Shown here one piece after another: positions 36,013-44,529 of a DNA stretch of 59,861 nucleotides. Source of the DNA: Paenibacillus antibioticophila (GTDB lineage Bacteria; Bacillota; Bacilli; Paenibacillales; Paenibacillaceae); the NCBI RefSeq assembly GCF_000455265.1, contig NZ_HG005141.1, forward strand, positions 270,929 through 330,789, in the 5' to 3' direction. The translations under genes were made by a program, and so were the position numbers. Below the pieces are notes generated by a model. It was not told where the DNA came from. It ran no database searches and was given only the letters and a program-made list of their open reading frames with translations. Within the stretch, counting starts at the first letter, position 1. Each line of letters begins with the position of its first letter.

Positions 36013-36936
36013 TTACAGTTGGATCAAGCCTTGAACCAGCAATGCGGCCATCATGATAAGCCCGCAGCGGATAGAAGCTTGCAGGGAAGCTCCCATCAGC
36101 GGCAGATAAGCCGATGAGGGATTATGCGCCCCGAGCCGCCCGTAAATGCGGTAAAGCGGAATCGCCGTCAATAACGCCAGCAGCGCATACAATGGCACCA
36201 AACCGATCACGGCGCAGAGGATCAGAAAGCCATAGGCGAGAAAGAGCAGCCATTTCGAGAAGCGCAGTGCCCGCTGTTCTCCCCACACAACAACCAGCGT
36301 ATTCTTCCCTGCCTGCTTGTCCGCTTGCCAATGCAGAAAATGATGGTTAAATAAGAGTAGGGTTGTGAGCAACCCGACTGGCATCGATAGTAGCCCAGCC
36401 TCCCAGCTTAAGCTCCCGGTCTGCACATAATACGAGCCGAGAACAGGGAGCACTCCAAAGGACAGCAGAATCGCCACCTCGCCGTAGCCCTTGCCCCGGT
36501 ACCCGAACCGGATCGGCGGTGCAACGTAATAATAAGCGATCAGACCGCCGAGAATGGCAAATACCATGACGATCCAGCCGCTAAAGAGGCTGAGTATGAC
36601 ACCGCTTAGAATTCCCAGGCCAAACAGGGACCAGGCCCACTGAGCAAAGGCGCGCTCACTCATTTTGCCCCCTGCCAAATAACCTGAATTGGTCGAGATG
36701 GCATCTGCCGTCTCCTGGGCCAAGCTATCCGCTCCGCTGCGGTAATCCCACAAATCGTTGATCATATTGGAGAATAAGTGCGCAGAGGCCGAGCCGATCA
36801 AGGTAAGTACGAATAGCCAGGGGTGGAACACTCCCTTCCACATAAATGCGCCAAGGGCGCCAAGAAAGACAGGAACCAGCATGACCGGAATGACCCGGAA
36901 TCGGGATGCTTTCTTGAAATTTGTCCATGTATTCAA
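36013..36936 (-). CDS. UbiA family prenyltransferase (MenA-like)
   Basis: 307 residues, eight to nine TM helices. The first Asp-rich motif is NMINDLWDYRSGAD (about residues 57-70). The second conserved region contains HHFLHWQADKQAGKNTLVV, where D-K-x-x-G-K replaces the usual D-x-x-x-D. UbiA enzymes attach prenyl chains to aromatic acceptors; in this group menaquinone biosynthesis is the usual role. A second UbiA gene lies at 40299-41252. Start is TTG at 36936, with GGGAGATG upstream, so translation may be modest. Just downstream of the -10 box lies a perfect 8-bp inverted repeat, suggesting repression by a dedicated regulator. Confidence 0.78.
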   Translation of the reverse strand: MNTWTNFKKASRFRVIPVMLVPVFLGALGAFMWKGVFHPWLFVLTLIGSASAHLFSNMINDLWDYRSGADSLAQETADAISTNSGYLAGGKMSERAFAQWAWSLFGLGILSGVILSLFSGWIVMVFAILGGLIAYYYVAPPIRFGYRGKGYGEVAILLSFGVLPVLGSYYVQTGSLSWEAGLLSMPVGLLTTLLLFNHHFLHWQADKQAGKNTLVVVWGEQRALRFSKWLLFLAYGFLILCAVIGLVPLYALLALLTAIPLYRIYGRLGAHNPSSAYLPLMGASLQASIRCGLIMMAALLVQGLIQL

Positions 36937-36963
36937 GCCGAGTTCATCTCCCGTTTCGCAAAA

Positions 36964-36995
36964 TAGAGTGTTAAAAATATCACACTCTAATTATA
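36964..36995 (-). promoter_or_regulatory. Operator-like inverted repeat and -10 of the UbiA gene
   Basis: TAGAGTGT (36964-36971) and ACACTCTA (36982-36989) are perfect arms with a 10-bp spacer, abutting TATAAT (36990-36995, minus strand). The arrangement fits a TetR- or MarR-type repressor. Confidence 0.5.
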
Positions 36996-37189
36996 CCTAA
37001 ACTCCTCTGCGATGGAACGGGTAAATTTTGTCCGGTGGCATCAGCTCCTGGCCTGAACCAGGTTGCCTGTAAATTACACCCAAATCCTAGACTAAAGTCC
37101 AGCGATCATCTACCCTGGAGACGGAAGCATCCAGGCTTGGAATATAGTATTCTGTATTATATCCACTACATAAGTGAAGGAGTATGTCC

Positions 37190-37696
37190 ATGCACCGAAA
37201 AAATTGGCTCGGCCCGGTATTGATTTTACTGGGAATCTATCTGTTCTTTTTCCGCAAAGAGGCCATCGATGCCGGAACCTTATTCGGCACCTTCTGGGCT
37301 ACGATGTTCATTATTCCGCTAGGCTTGTTCTTCCACTGGCTGTACTTCTCGCTAAACAACCATAGAACAACCGGGCTGCTCATCCCCGGCGGGATCCTGT
37401 TTACTGTCGGTGTCGTCTGCCAGATTGCCACGCTGTTTGATAGCTGGCAGTATTTATGGCCGGGCTTCCTCCTTGCTCCTGCCGTCGGTCTGTTTGAATT
37501 TTACTGGTTCGGAAACCGGAATAAGTGGCTGCTCATTCCGATCAACATCCTTGGCGGATTATCGGTATTGTTCTTTGCCGTCTTCTCCCTGGGCTCGCTC
37601 TACAACAAGACCATTCTAGGCCAGCCGCTGCTTGCGATCGCATTAATCGCAATCGGTGCCGGTGTGATGCTGTCTCCGAAGAAGAGAAAGTTTTAA
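37190..37696 (+). CDS. Small integral membrane protein, unknown function
   Basis: 168 residues with five or six hydrophobic segments (starting WLGPVLILLGIYLFFF, ending AIALIAIGAGVMLSP) and a short basic tail KKRKF. The alternation of WPGFLLAPAVGLFEFYWFG resembles LiaF/YvqF-like N-terminal membrane domains, but no specific family is claimed. The second of two close ATGs (37190) is chosen because AAGGAGT is eight bases upstream; ATG 37184 would be too close to it. The region 37021-37140 upstream shows no recognisable signal. It is followed by about 1.2 kb of repeats. Confidence 0.7.
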   Translation: MHRKNWLGPVLILLGIYLFFFRKEAIDAGTLFGTFWATMFIIPLGLFFHWLYFSLNNHRTTGLLIPGGILFTVGVVCQIATLFDSWQYLWPGFLLAPAVGLFEFYWFGNRNKWLLIPINILGGLSVLFFAVFSLGSLYNKTILGQPLLAIALIAIGAGVMLSPKKRKF

Positions 37697-37713
37697 AGCG
37701 CGAGTTCGGAAAA

Positions 37714-37744
37714 TGGACTTCGAGGGCGAATGCAAGATTCGATG
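37714..37744. repeat. Family C internal fragment
   Basis: About 31 bp (GGACTTCGAGGGCGAATGCA followed by AGATTCGATG) match the interior of the family C element at 53135-53164, with two or three differences. No inverted ends are found here. Confidence 0.5.
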
Positions 37745-37771
37745 CCAAGGAAAATGTGCAATAGCATAGGA

Positions 37772-37995
37772 CAGTTAAACAGCGGAGGCGAGTTAGAGGG
37801 GCAACGTATGAAGGGTTGCTATGATCGCTGTTGTTCGCGGATTTCTATGATTGGACTAAGTCCTAACAAGGGAGAAATCCGCTCACAAAGGCGAACGCCC
37901 AAGCTTATGCTCCCGATGCAGCTTTCTTACAGAAAGCTTTTACTTCACAACCCTTCATACTTATGCCCTAACTACTTCGCCTCTGCAGTTTAACT
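37772..37995. repeat. Family A element, copy 5 (long subtype)
   Basis: Ends AGTTAAAC and GTTTAACT. The core arms GGGGCAACGTATGAAGG / CCTTCATACTTATGCCC keep their pairing through compensating changes (TGTGAAGTG became TATGAAGGG on both sides). An extra 25-bp segment carries its own hairpin, GCTTTCTTACAGAAAGC. Copy 8 shares this insert. Confidence 0.85.
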
Positions 37996-38397
37996 ACAAT
38001 GCCGTTTGCACATGAATGCGCCTAAGCTGCATTGCAATAACTGCACTGCTATTAACTTACCTCCTTGCGGCATACAAGCAGGAGACTATGCACAGCCTTG
38101 GGCTAAGCGCGAGTGGAAGCTGGCGCGGTAGCTTATGCACGACGTCATACCTACCGCGCCTAAAGCTGCGCCTCCGCCTCACGATGCATCGGCCTTGCGC
38201 CGAAACTTTGCCTGTCCTGCCATACGGTGGTTTTCCTCCGAAATTAACTTGTCCCACTTGCATTCCAGTCTTGCTCCAAACTTCAATCGCTCTACAGGAC
38301 GATATGAGCACCTCATTCTTCTGCTCATGCTCATCCGGTCGCAATTTAATGAAATTACTTCCCTTAAAATCTTCTTTCGACGCACGAACCCACTTTT

Positions 38398-38525
38398 AGT
38401 GAAAAAACTTACCTTAGATCGCCAGTAACTAACCAAACCCGTGTTTTAGTCAACTTTAAGTACAAAAATTTCACTATATTCGTATTTCTATCATTTCCAC
38501 TAAATTTAAGGTAACTTTTTTCACT
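38398..38525. repeat. Family B element, copy 2
   Basis: AGTGAAAAAACTTACCTTA (38398-38416) and TAAGGTAACTTTTTTCACT (38507-38525), 128 bp in total, same length as copy 1. The 402 bp between copy A5 and this element (37996-38397) have no gene; parts match the shorter spacer at 3566-3719. Confidence 0.85.
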
Positions 38526-38724
38526 ACATAGGTAAGACTCAAATTTTCATGCGGTAAAACGATCACTGTCATGCGTACTTGGTCTGTATTTTGCAGAATC
38601 TGCTGGAATACCCCGTGCTCTGCGGACATGTCGAAACTGGGACATCCCCCAATAATGATGCGGTGTTGCCTATTTACTGTTTGAATGCATCCGCGTCATA
38701 GAGAGAGTGCGGTGCATCCAGTAC
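38526..38724. other. Intergenic stretch between repeats
   Basis: No gene is supported. An imperfect inverted repeat, ATGCATCCGC and GCGGTGCAT (about 38687-38718), can fold. No promoter or terminator could be assigned. Confidence 0.4.
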
Positions 38725-38912
38725 CTATAAAGCCGAACTAAGGTGCTGCGTAGTTAGGGCATAAGTGTGAAGTGTGCTGTAGAAACGGAGTGTTCGCCTT
38801 TGCGAGTGGATTTCTTCCTTGCTATGGTTTATTCAATCAAGAAATCCGCAAACAACAGCGATCGTAAGCACACTTCACACGTTGCCCCCGCAACGCAGAA
38901 TCACTACAGTTC
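38725..38912. repeat. Family A element, copy 6 (inverted orientation)
   Basis: Left end CTATAAAGCCGAACTA, right end around ACTACAGTTCCGC; the core GGGCATAAGTGTGAAGTGTG / CACACTTCACACGTTGCCC is intact. The TAG stop codon (38904-38906, minus strand) of the oxidoreductase gene lies inside its right end. Confidence 0.8.
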
Positions 38913-40004
38913 CGCCCAAACCTGCCGCTCGGAGATTAGGGTCTGCCCGCTCCGGATAGCTTCGCCCATCAGCAGACTCAGATACTGATCCTGACAGGCC
39001 TCCGCCAGACTGTAGAATGCAGGCCCTCCGGCAGTATAGGCCGCCATATCCAGCAGGCATGAGGCCATGGCAAGCTCCTCGTCACTTAACCTTGCACCCG
39101 GAAATGGATTTTGATATACCCATTCTCCGCCAGCCAGAATCCCTTTATGGTAATAGCCCTCCAGATCCCCGGCTTGCCCGGCATCCACGCGCTGCATTTG
39201 AGTCGCTACAGGTGTGCGGTAATCCTTCAGGTAACGGATCTCCGTCCCTTCCAGCTCGCCCCGATACCCTCGAATCAGGACCCGATTTCGCCGGATTGCC
39301 GAGAAATACTGGTCATAGGAAAAGTCATAGACTGCGCTCTTGCCGCCAAACTTCAGCAAAGCGAGATCCTGCCTCGAATCCACCAACAATTCCTCGCTTG
39401 GCAGCCCAGCTCTTCCCGGACCTTGAACAATCGGGCTGATCAACTGCTCACCGGATATTTCCGCCTCTTCGAAACCGACGCCGAGCAGGTGGCGGATCAG
39501 ACTAATGCCATGATAGCCGTGTCCGGCAGACACCTGAACATGCGATACGCCGCCAAGCATTCCCGAATTCACCACAGCTAACCGGGCCGCATGAAGGGGC
39601 TGGCGAATGAACTGCTCCGCGACCTGGATTCCCTGACCGGAATGCGTCCGCTGATATAAATACCGTAATCCCTCCAGGCTGTCCGCAGGCGGCGTCTCCG
39701 TCAATACAGGAATTCCGGCTTCCGACAACCGAATAATATACTCCGGGGCCGCACTGCGAGACAAGGACACCACGGCAAAGTCAAATGCTCTTCGCGATAG
39801 AAAGCCCTCCAGATCCGAGGTAGCCTTTACGCCCCATTTCAATTCCATTTCCCGAGCCTTCCGGCTATCCCGCATCCACATTTCACCAATCTCGAACAGC
39901 TCAGGTAAAGCCTTGGCAATCCTAAGGTAAAATTCCGAGCGCCAACCTCCTCCCAAAATCCCGAAGATGCGCTTTCCTTGTCCTCCTGCTATCCCTTCCT
40001 GCAT
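38904..40004 (-). CDS. Gfo/Idh/MocA-like oxidoreductase
   Basis: 366 residues. A Rossmann-type start (RIFGILGGGWRSEFYLRIAKAL) carries GILGGG, and the family TETPPA position (replacing EKP) lies at about residues 100-105, so the catalytic Lys of the EKP motif is missing. The middle contains HVQVSAGHGYHGISLIRHLLG with candidate His residues. It is more divergent than the oxidoreductase at 16395, and its substrate is unknown. ATG 40004 is preferred to 40013 by spacing from GGGAG. The last codons and stop fall in repeat copy A6, so insertion of the repeat may have changed the C-terminus. Repeat copy A7 lies on the other side, so the gene is bracketed by family A elements. Confidence 0.72.
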   Translation of the reverse strand: MQEGIAGGQGKRIFGILGGGWRSEFYLRIAKALPELFEIGEMWMRDSRKAREMELKWGVKATSDLEGFLSRRAFDFAVVSLSRSAAPEYIIRLSEAGIPVLTETPPADSLEGLRYLYQRTHSGQGIQVAEQFIRQPLHAARLAVVNSGMLGGVSHVQVSAGHGYHGISLIRHLLGVGFEEAEISGEQLISPIVQGPGRAGLPSEELLVDSRQDLALLKFGGKSAVYDFSYDQYFSAIRRNRVLIRGYRGELEGTEIRYLKDYRTPVATQMQRVDAGQAGDLEGYYHKGILAGGEWVYQNPFPGARLSDEELAMASCLLDMAAYTAGGPAFYSLAEACQDQYLSLLMGEAIRSGQTLISERQVWAEL

Positions 40005-40045
40005 CCGTCTCATCTCCCATACTTATCAGAGTCCTTCTATTCATT

Positions 40046-40248
40046 CTATATAAGTTGAACTATTGAATTTTACGTTTTGAAGGCAACGTGTGAAGTGTGC
40101 TTTCGATCGCTGTTGTTCGCGGATTTCTCTGATTGAACTAAGATATTATAAGGTAGAAATCTACTCACAAAGGCGAACGCTTTCGCTTCTTCAGCACACT
40201 TCACTCTTATGCCCTTTCTTCGTAGTTTATATAGTTCAACTTATATAG
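40046..40248. repeat. Family A element, copy 7 (203 bp, perfect 18-bp ends)
   Basis: CTATATAAGTTGAACTAT (40046-40063) and ATAGTTCAACTTATATAG (40231-40248) are exact inverted repeats. It has the same 203-bp length as copy 2 and is the best-preserved copy, so likely the most recently moved. Confidence 0.9.
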
Positions 40249-40298
40249 TGGTTGACCATGAATACGCCCATTTATAGAATATTCAATCCGACTATGGC

Positions 40299-41252
40299 TC
40301 AGAGCATAAATAGCAAGGCCAGAGTCAGGATCACAATCCGGCCTGCCGAGATCAGCACGAAGTTCTGAACCGCCAGCTTGAATGTAAATTGCTTGACCGG
40401 ATGATCAGCGAACTTGATTAGATTTTTTCGAACAGGGATCAGCGTAGTAAGCACCAGAATGACCAGAAGAAGAGGCACCTTCAACAGGATCAACACGATC
40501 AGGTCGATGTAGGAGACATAATACAGCCAGCCGAATAATCGAATCGCCCTTGGTCTGCCAATATAGACTGGCAGGGTATACCGTCTGTTCTCGATATCAT
40601 CCTCAATATCGCAAATATTGTTCGCCAGCATAATGTTGGCAATTCCGAAAATAGCCGGGATAGAGATCAACAGGATCAGCAGTGTCTCCAATAAATCCAC
40701 ATGCAAGGTCACCGTCAGGCGCTGAAGATCCAGATCAAGACTTGCCAGCTTGTCCTGTGCGTGAATGTAGACAGAGACGAAAGGAATGACAAATCCCATG
40801 AATAATCCCGAGAAGATCTCGCCTAACGGCATCCGGGAGATGGCGAGCGGTCCGAAGGAGTACAAAATGCCGACCGCAAAGGATAAACCTCCCAGCAGCA
40901 GAAGCAGCCAGCCCGTCTCCATGAACAGCCACAAGCCGGCTCCGATCGCGAGGACAAGCAATACAGCAATGATTGCCGCCACTCCCCTAGGGTTCATATG
41001 GTATTGAACGATGGCATTATGTACTTCGTATCCGTAGCCATGCTTGCGCTTGGCTTTCATATAGTCATAGTAATTATTAATAGCCGTTGTGGCCATATCA
41101 AAGCTCAGCAATGAGATGAGCATTAACGCAAAATGCAGAAAATCAAAGTCCCCAAACCGAAAGACGGCATACAACGTCCCCAGAATGAAGGGAATGACGC
41201 TGGCAACCTTCGTCTGGATCTCAACCAGCTTTAAGTATTTTACAATAAACAT
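40299..41252 (-). CDS. UbiA prenyltransferase, 1,4-dihydroxy-2-naphthoate type
   Basis: 317 residues, about nine TM helices. The first Asp motif is NNYYDYMKAKRKHG (about 59-72), the second NNICDIEDDIENRRYTLPV (about 210-228), with the N-D-x-x-D-D arrangement of MenA/UbiA. It would place a polyprenyl chain on dihydroxynaphthoate in menaquinone synthesis, the quinone used by NDH-2 and cytochrome bd encoded in the same window. With another UbiA gene nearby, the assignment of MenA to one or the other is open, so no symbol is given. ATG 41252 follows a GAGAAGGAGAG-type site. Confidence 0.82.
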   Translation of the reverse strand: MFIVKYLKLVEIQTKVASVIPFILGTLYAVFRFGDFDFLHFALMLISLLSFDMATTAINNYYDYMKAKRKHGYGYEVHNAIVQYHMNPRGVAAIIAVLLVLAIGAGLWLFMETGWLLLLLGGLSFAVGILYSFGPLAISRMPLGEIFSGLFMGFVIPFVSVYIHAQDKLASLDLDLQRLTVTLHVDLLETLLILLISIPAIFGIANIMLANNICDIEDDIENRRYTLPVYIGRPRAIRLFGWLYYVSYIDLIVLILLKVPLLLVILVLTTLIPVRKNLIKFADHPVKQFTFKLAVQNFVLISAGRIVILTLALLFML

Positions 41253-41413
41253 AAATGATGTCTCTCCTTCTCTCTCTTGATCCTCTCGCAGCTTAGTTTA
41301 TTATATTGTATTTACTCCCGGGGATGTCAGAACATCGCGAAAAAAAAGGAATCCTCTTGCTCCATGTAGAAAAGATTGTAGAAAGATCCGTCATCCTAGG
41401 GGGCAATTTAGGT

Positions 41414-44074
41414 ATGTTGCTGCATAAGAAGAAATATCTTCCTCTACTTCTGGCGGGCTGGTTCGCCGCCTTGGCGGCCTTGGCCCTTGTCCTTGAAGCA
41501 AATGAGTTGCACCTGATTTTCGGCATATCTCTGGTCTTCACCAATATTGTGCTCCTGATGATGATCCGGTGCTACGGATTATATCTTGGACTGCCTGTCG
41601 CTGTTCTTGTGTACGGAATTTCTATCTGGGGCATGGGAGCACCTTATTTTCGCGCGGTCTTCCTGCTGGAGCTGATCGCTGTCGGCTTGCTGCTGCGCCA
41701 ATTCAAGAAGGATGCGATGCTGCGGGCGGATAGCTTGTTCTGGCTATGTATTGGAGGACCCTTAATTCTGGCTGTCTATTTCGTAAAAGACCATAGCATT
41801 TCTGTTGAATGCTGGTTAATGATTTTCGTCTCGGTAACCAATGGTTTAGCCAATGTGCTCGTTGCCGATATTCTGCGCAGATATTTGCCTGTCGTTCAGA
41901 TAAAAAGGGGCTTCACGATTCGCGAGGTTCCGTTAACCTTCAGCAAAATCCTCTTTCAAATCATTAGCGTCTGCATCGCCCTGCCCTTTCTGTTCTACGC
42001 TGTGAACAACAGCCGTACCGCGGAGAACTCTGTCTTCAGCTATGCTGACCAACTGGCATCCAATACGGCCCAACATATAAAGATGGATATCAACAGCAGC
42101 GATATTTCCTATGCGGATGGCGTGTTAAGCCTCAGCCCGCTGCAGGAACAGGAACTCAAATCCCTTATTGAGCGCTACAGCTCCAGGGACAATTACCGAA
42201 TCATCTTAAGCGGACCACAGGATGAAATTATAGCGGATAGCGCTCCTCTGTCCGGCGGCGGCGAAGCAAGCTCGTTCCTTTCTTCAGATAGGATATATTC
42301 CCTTAACCAACCGTCCGATTTTTATCTCTCCGAGCAGGAGGCAAGGATCATAATGCCCATGGAAAGATGGGATGGGGCACAATATATTTCTCACTCCGAT
42401 TTGAAACCGCTTCCCTTTAAGCTGACCATTCTTGTTCCTTTAGCTCCATACCGAGCGGATATCTATGCTCAGCACCTGAACCAGTTTCTATTTCTTATAT
42501 TGCTGTTCGTCTGTGCTTCTGCCGTAGGCAAACTATTAACCCGGCGAATTCTCCGCAGCCTGGTTCAATTGACCACGCTGACGACCAATCTGCCGGACAA
42601 GCTCGTCTCCTCCCAACAGGTGACGTGGCCTAAAAGCCGGATTTATGAGGTGCGTTCACTCATTCTCAACTTCCGTATGATGTCCAACAAGCTGGTTCAT
42701 ATGCTTCAGGACTCTCTGCAGAATAACCTGCTGCTGGAGGAGCAAACCGCTCGGATGATCAAGTCGGAGAAGAAGCTCCATAAGCTGGCTTACTATGATA
42801 TGCTGACCGATCTGCCGAATCGGCTGCATTTCAAGGAATATACACGTTCACTGAATCTGGATAGCGACAAGGAGCCACAACAGCCCTTCGCGGTCATGTT
42901 TGCGGACCTGAACCGATTCAAGCAGGTGAACGATACCCTCGGGCATTCCGTAGGCGATCTGCTTATCAGCATGGTATCCGCCCGCTTTGCTGCACTTGTA
43001 TCGGAGGCATGCAAGCTGTTCCGGTTGAGCGGGGATGAGTTCCTATTCGTGCTTCATTATGAGGATATCCAGGACGTGCAGGAGGTGGCACAGCAAATCT
43101 GCCAGCTGCTTGAGGAACCGTTCGACATCGGAGGACGTCCGCAGTATATCACGGTAAGCGTGGGCATTAGCGTCTACCCGTTCGACGGCTTCAGCATGGA
43201 ACAAGTCATGCGCAACGCCGATATTGCCATGTACGTAGCCAAAGAGCAGGGGGACGGCCTCTACCATTTCTATGACAACTTAATCGAAAATGAGCGGGCT
43301 GAGAGTATGCAGCTAGAGGCGGATCTTCGTCGTGCCCTGCGCGGCGGCCAATTCCGTCTCTACTATCAGCCAAAGATCGACGCCTCTTCCCGAGAGATTA
43401 TCGGCGCCGAAGCCCTGCTTCGTTGGCTGCACCCGGATTTTGGCTCCGTGCCTCCGGACAAGTTCATTCCATTGGCGGAAAATTCGGGCATCATCCTGGA
43501 TATTGATGAATGGGTGCTCCGTGAGGCTTGCCGCCAGAACAAGCAATGGCAGGATGAAGGGCTGGCGAGATTCCCTGTCGCCGTGAATATCTCAGCCAGA
43601 CATTTTTACCAGAACAATCTCATTCCCATGATTACCCGCACCCTTTGCGAGACTGGACTGGAGCCGCAATATCTCGTATTGGAAATCACCGAAGGCATGC
43701 TGATCCGCAATGTGGAATACAGTGTGAAGGTGCTGGAGGAATTACGACAGATGGGAATTCATATCTCGATGGACGACTTCGGGACAGGCTACTCGTCGCT
43801 AAGCCAGCTCGATCGTCTGCCATTATCGGAGATGAAGCTTGACCGTTCGTTCCTTAGCGGCCTGCTCGAAGATTCGAGGAAGTCCTCGATTGTGCGGGCA
43901 GTCATTGAGCTTGGGCATCACATGGATCTTCAGGTTGTTGCCGAGGGGATTGAAGCGTCCGAGGAGCTGGAGTATTTGACTGAGCTGGAGTGTGACCAAT
44001 TTCAGGGATACTTTTTCAGCAAACCGCTGCCAAGCAATGAGTTCATCATGTTCGTAAAGCACTGGATTGCTTAA
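41414..44074 (+). CDS. Membrane-bound GGDEF-EAL cyclic-di-GMP protein
   Basis: 886 residues. An N-terminal membrane block of about six helices is followed by another helix, an extracytoplasmic sensor of about 165 residues and a further TM helix. A coiled linker with LVQLTTLTTNLPDKL precedes GGDEF and EAL domains. The GGDEF site reads RLSGDEF, a permitted variant. The EAL domain keeps EALLRW, NISARHF, EITEG, DDFGTGYSSL and QGYFFSKPLP, so phosphodiesterase activity is likely and cyclase activity uncertain. It controls cyclic-di-GMP and thereby motility or biofilm. ATG 41414 follows AGGGGGC; earlier in-frame starts lack a site. A second diguanylate cyclase gene converges on it from the right. 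Confidence 0.88.
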   Translation: MLLHKKKYLPLLLAGWFAALAALALVLEANELHLIFGISLVFTNIVLLMMIRCYGLYLGLPVAVLVYGISIWGMGAPYFRAVFLLELIAVGLLLRQFKKDAMLRADSLFWLCIGGPLILAVYFVKDHSISVECWLMIFVSVTNGLANVLVADILRRYLPVVQIKRGFTIREVPLTFSKILFQIISVCIALPFLFYAVNNSRTAENSVFSYADQLASNTAQHIKMDINSSDISYADGVLSLSPLQEQELKSLIERYSSRDNYRIILSGPQDEIIADSAPLSGGGEASSFLSSDRIYSLNQPSDFYLSEQEARIIMPMERWDGAQYISHSDLKPLPFKLTILVPLAPYRADIYAQHLNQFLFLILLFVCASAVGKLLTRRILRSLVQLTTLTTNLPDKLVSSQQVTWPKSRIYEVRSLILNFRMMSNKLVHMLQDSLQNNLLLEEQTARMIKSEKKLHKLAYYDMLTDLPNRLHFKEYTRSLNLDSDKEPQQPFAVMFADLNRFKQVNDTLGHSVGDLLISMVSARFAALVSEACKLFRLSGDEFLFVLHYEDIQDVQEVAQQICQLLEEPFDIGGRPQYITVSVGISVYPFDGFSMEQVMRNADIAMYVAKEQGDGLYHFYDNLIENERAESMQLEADLRRALRGGQFRLYYQPKIDASSREIIGAEALLRWLHPDFGSVPPDKFIPLAENSGIILDIDEWVLREACRQNKQWQDEGLARFPVAVNISARHFYQNNLIPMITRTLCETGLEPQYLVLEITEGMLIRNVEYSVKVLEELRQMGIHISMDDFGTGYSSLSQLDRLPLSEMKLDRSFLSGLLEDSRKSSIVRAVIELGHHMDLQVVAEGIEASEELEYLTELECDQFQGYFFSKPLPSNEFIMFVKHWIA

Positions 44075-44147
44075 CCATTGCGGCCTGGAGGGCGATCAGC
44101 TACAATTTATTCAGGTACTACATACACAACAGGCGGGAGGTTCTATT

Positions 44148-44444
44148 TTGCTGAACTCCATTGCACGAGAAGACTGGATCGGTGCTGTTATCTTTTTGGG
44201 AGTGCTGATTGTCGTATCCTGGATTAATTTGCGAAAGATGAGCTCGGGCAAGTATGATTATAAAGCCTTGCGCAAGCGAGGGCTTATGTGGACAGAGATC
44301 TCTGTTCTGCTCTTCATGCTTCAGCTTATTCTTCGTAAAGGGGATAACCGATTCCTTGTTCTGCTCGGGATGCTTGTCCTATTTGCCGCCGGCCAATGGC
44401 TTGGCGCGATCTACTATGACCGCAAGCTTGGCAACCGGGATTAG
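44148..44444 (+). CDS. Small membrane protein of unknown function
   Basis: 98 residues with three hydrophobic segments: IGAVIFLGVLIVVSWI, ISVLLFMLQLILR and FLVLLGMLVLFAAGQWLGAIYY. TTG 44148 has GGGAGG seven bases upstream, the reason for choosing it over an upstream frame overlapping the GGDEF-EAL gene. No family is recognised. It follows the cyclic-di-GMP gene by about 70 bp in the same direction and may be co-transcribed. Confidence 0.6.
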   Translation: MLNSIAREDWIGAVIFLGVLIVVSWINLRKMSSGKYDYKALRKRGLMWTEISVLLFMLQLILRKGDNRFLVLLGMLVLFAAGQWLGAIYYDRKLGNRD

Positions 44445-44465
44445 ATAGAACTCCCGCAACGAATA

Positions 44466-44494
44466 CAGCCTTGAGACGGACCGTCTCAAGGCTG
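44466..44494. terminator. Nearly perfect 14-bp palindrome between convergent genes
   Basis: CAGCCTTGAGACGG-A-CCGTCTCAAGGCTG: 14-bp arms around a single A. There is no T-run on either side, so it may be a weak terminator or a protein/DNA-structure site. Confidence 0.4.
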
Positions 44495-44529
44495 TGCTAT
44501 TGCTGGCGCCTGTGCAAGCATCCTTCGGA

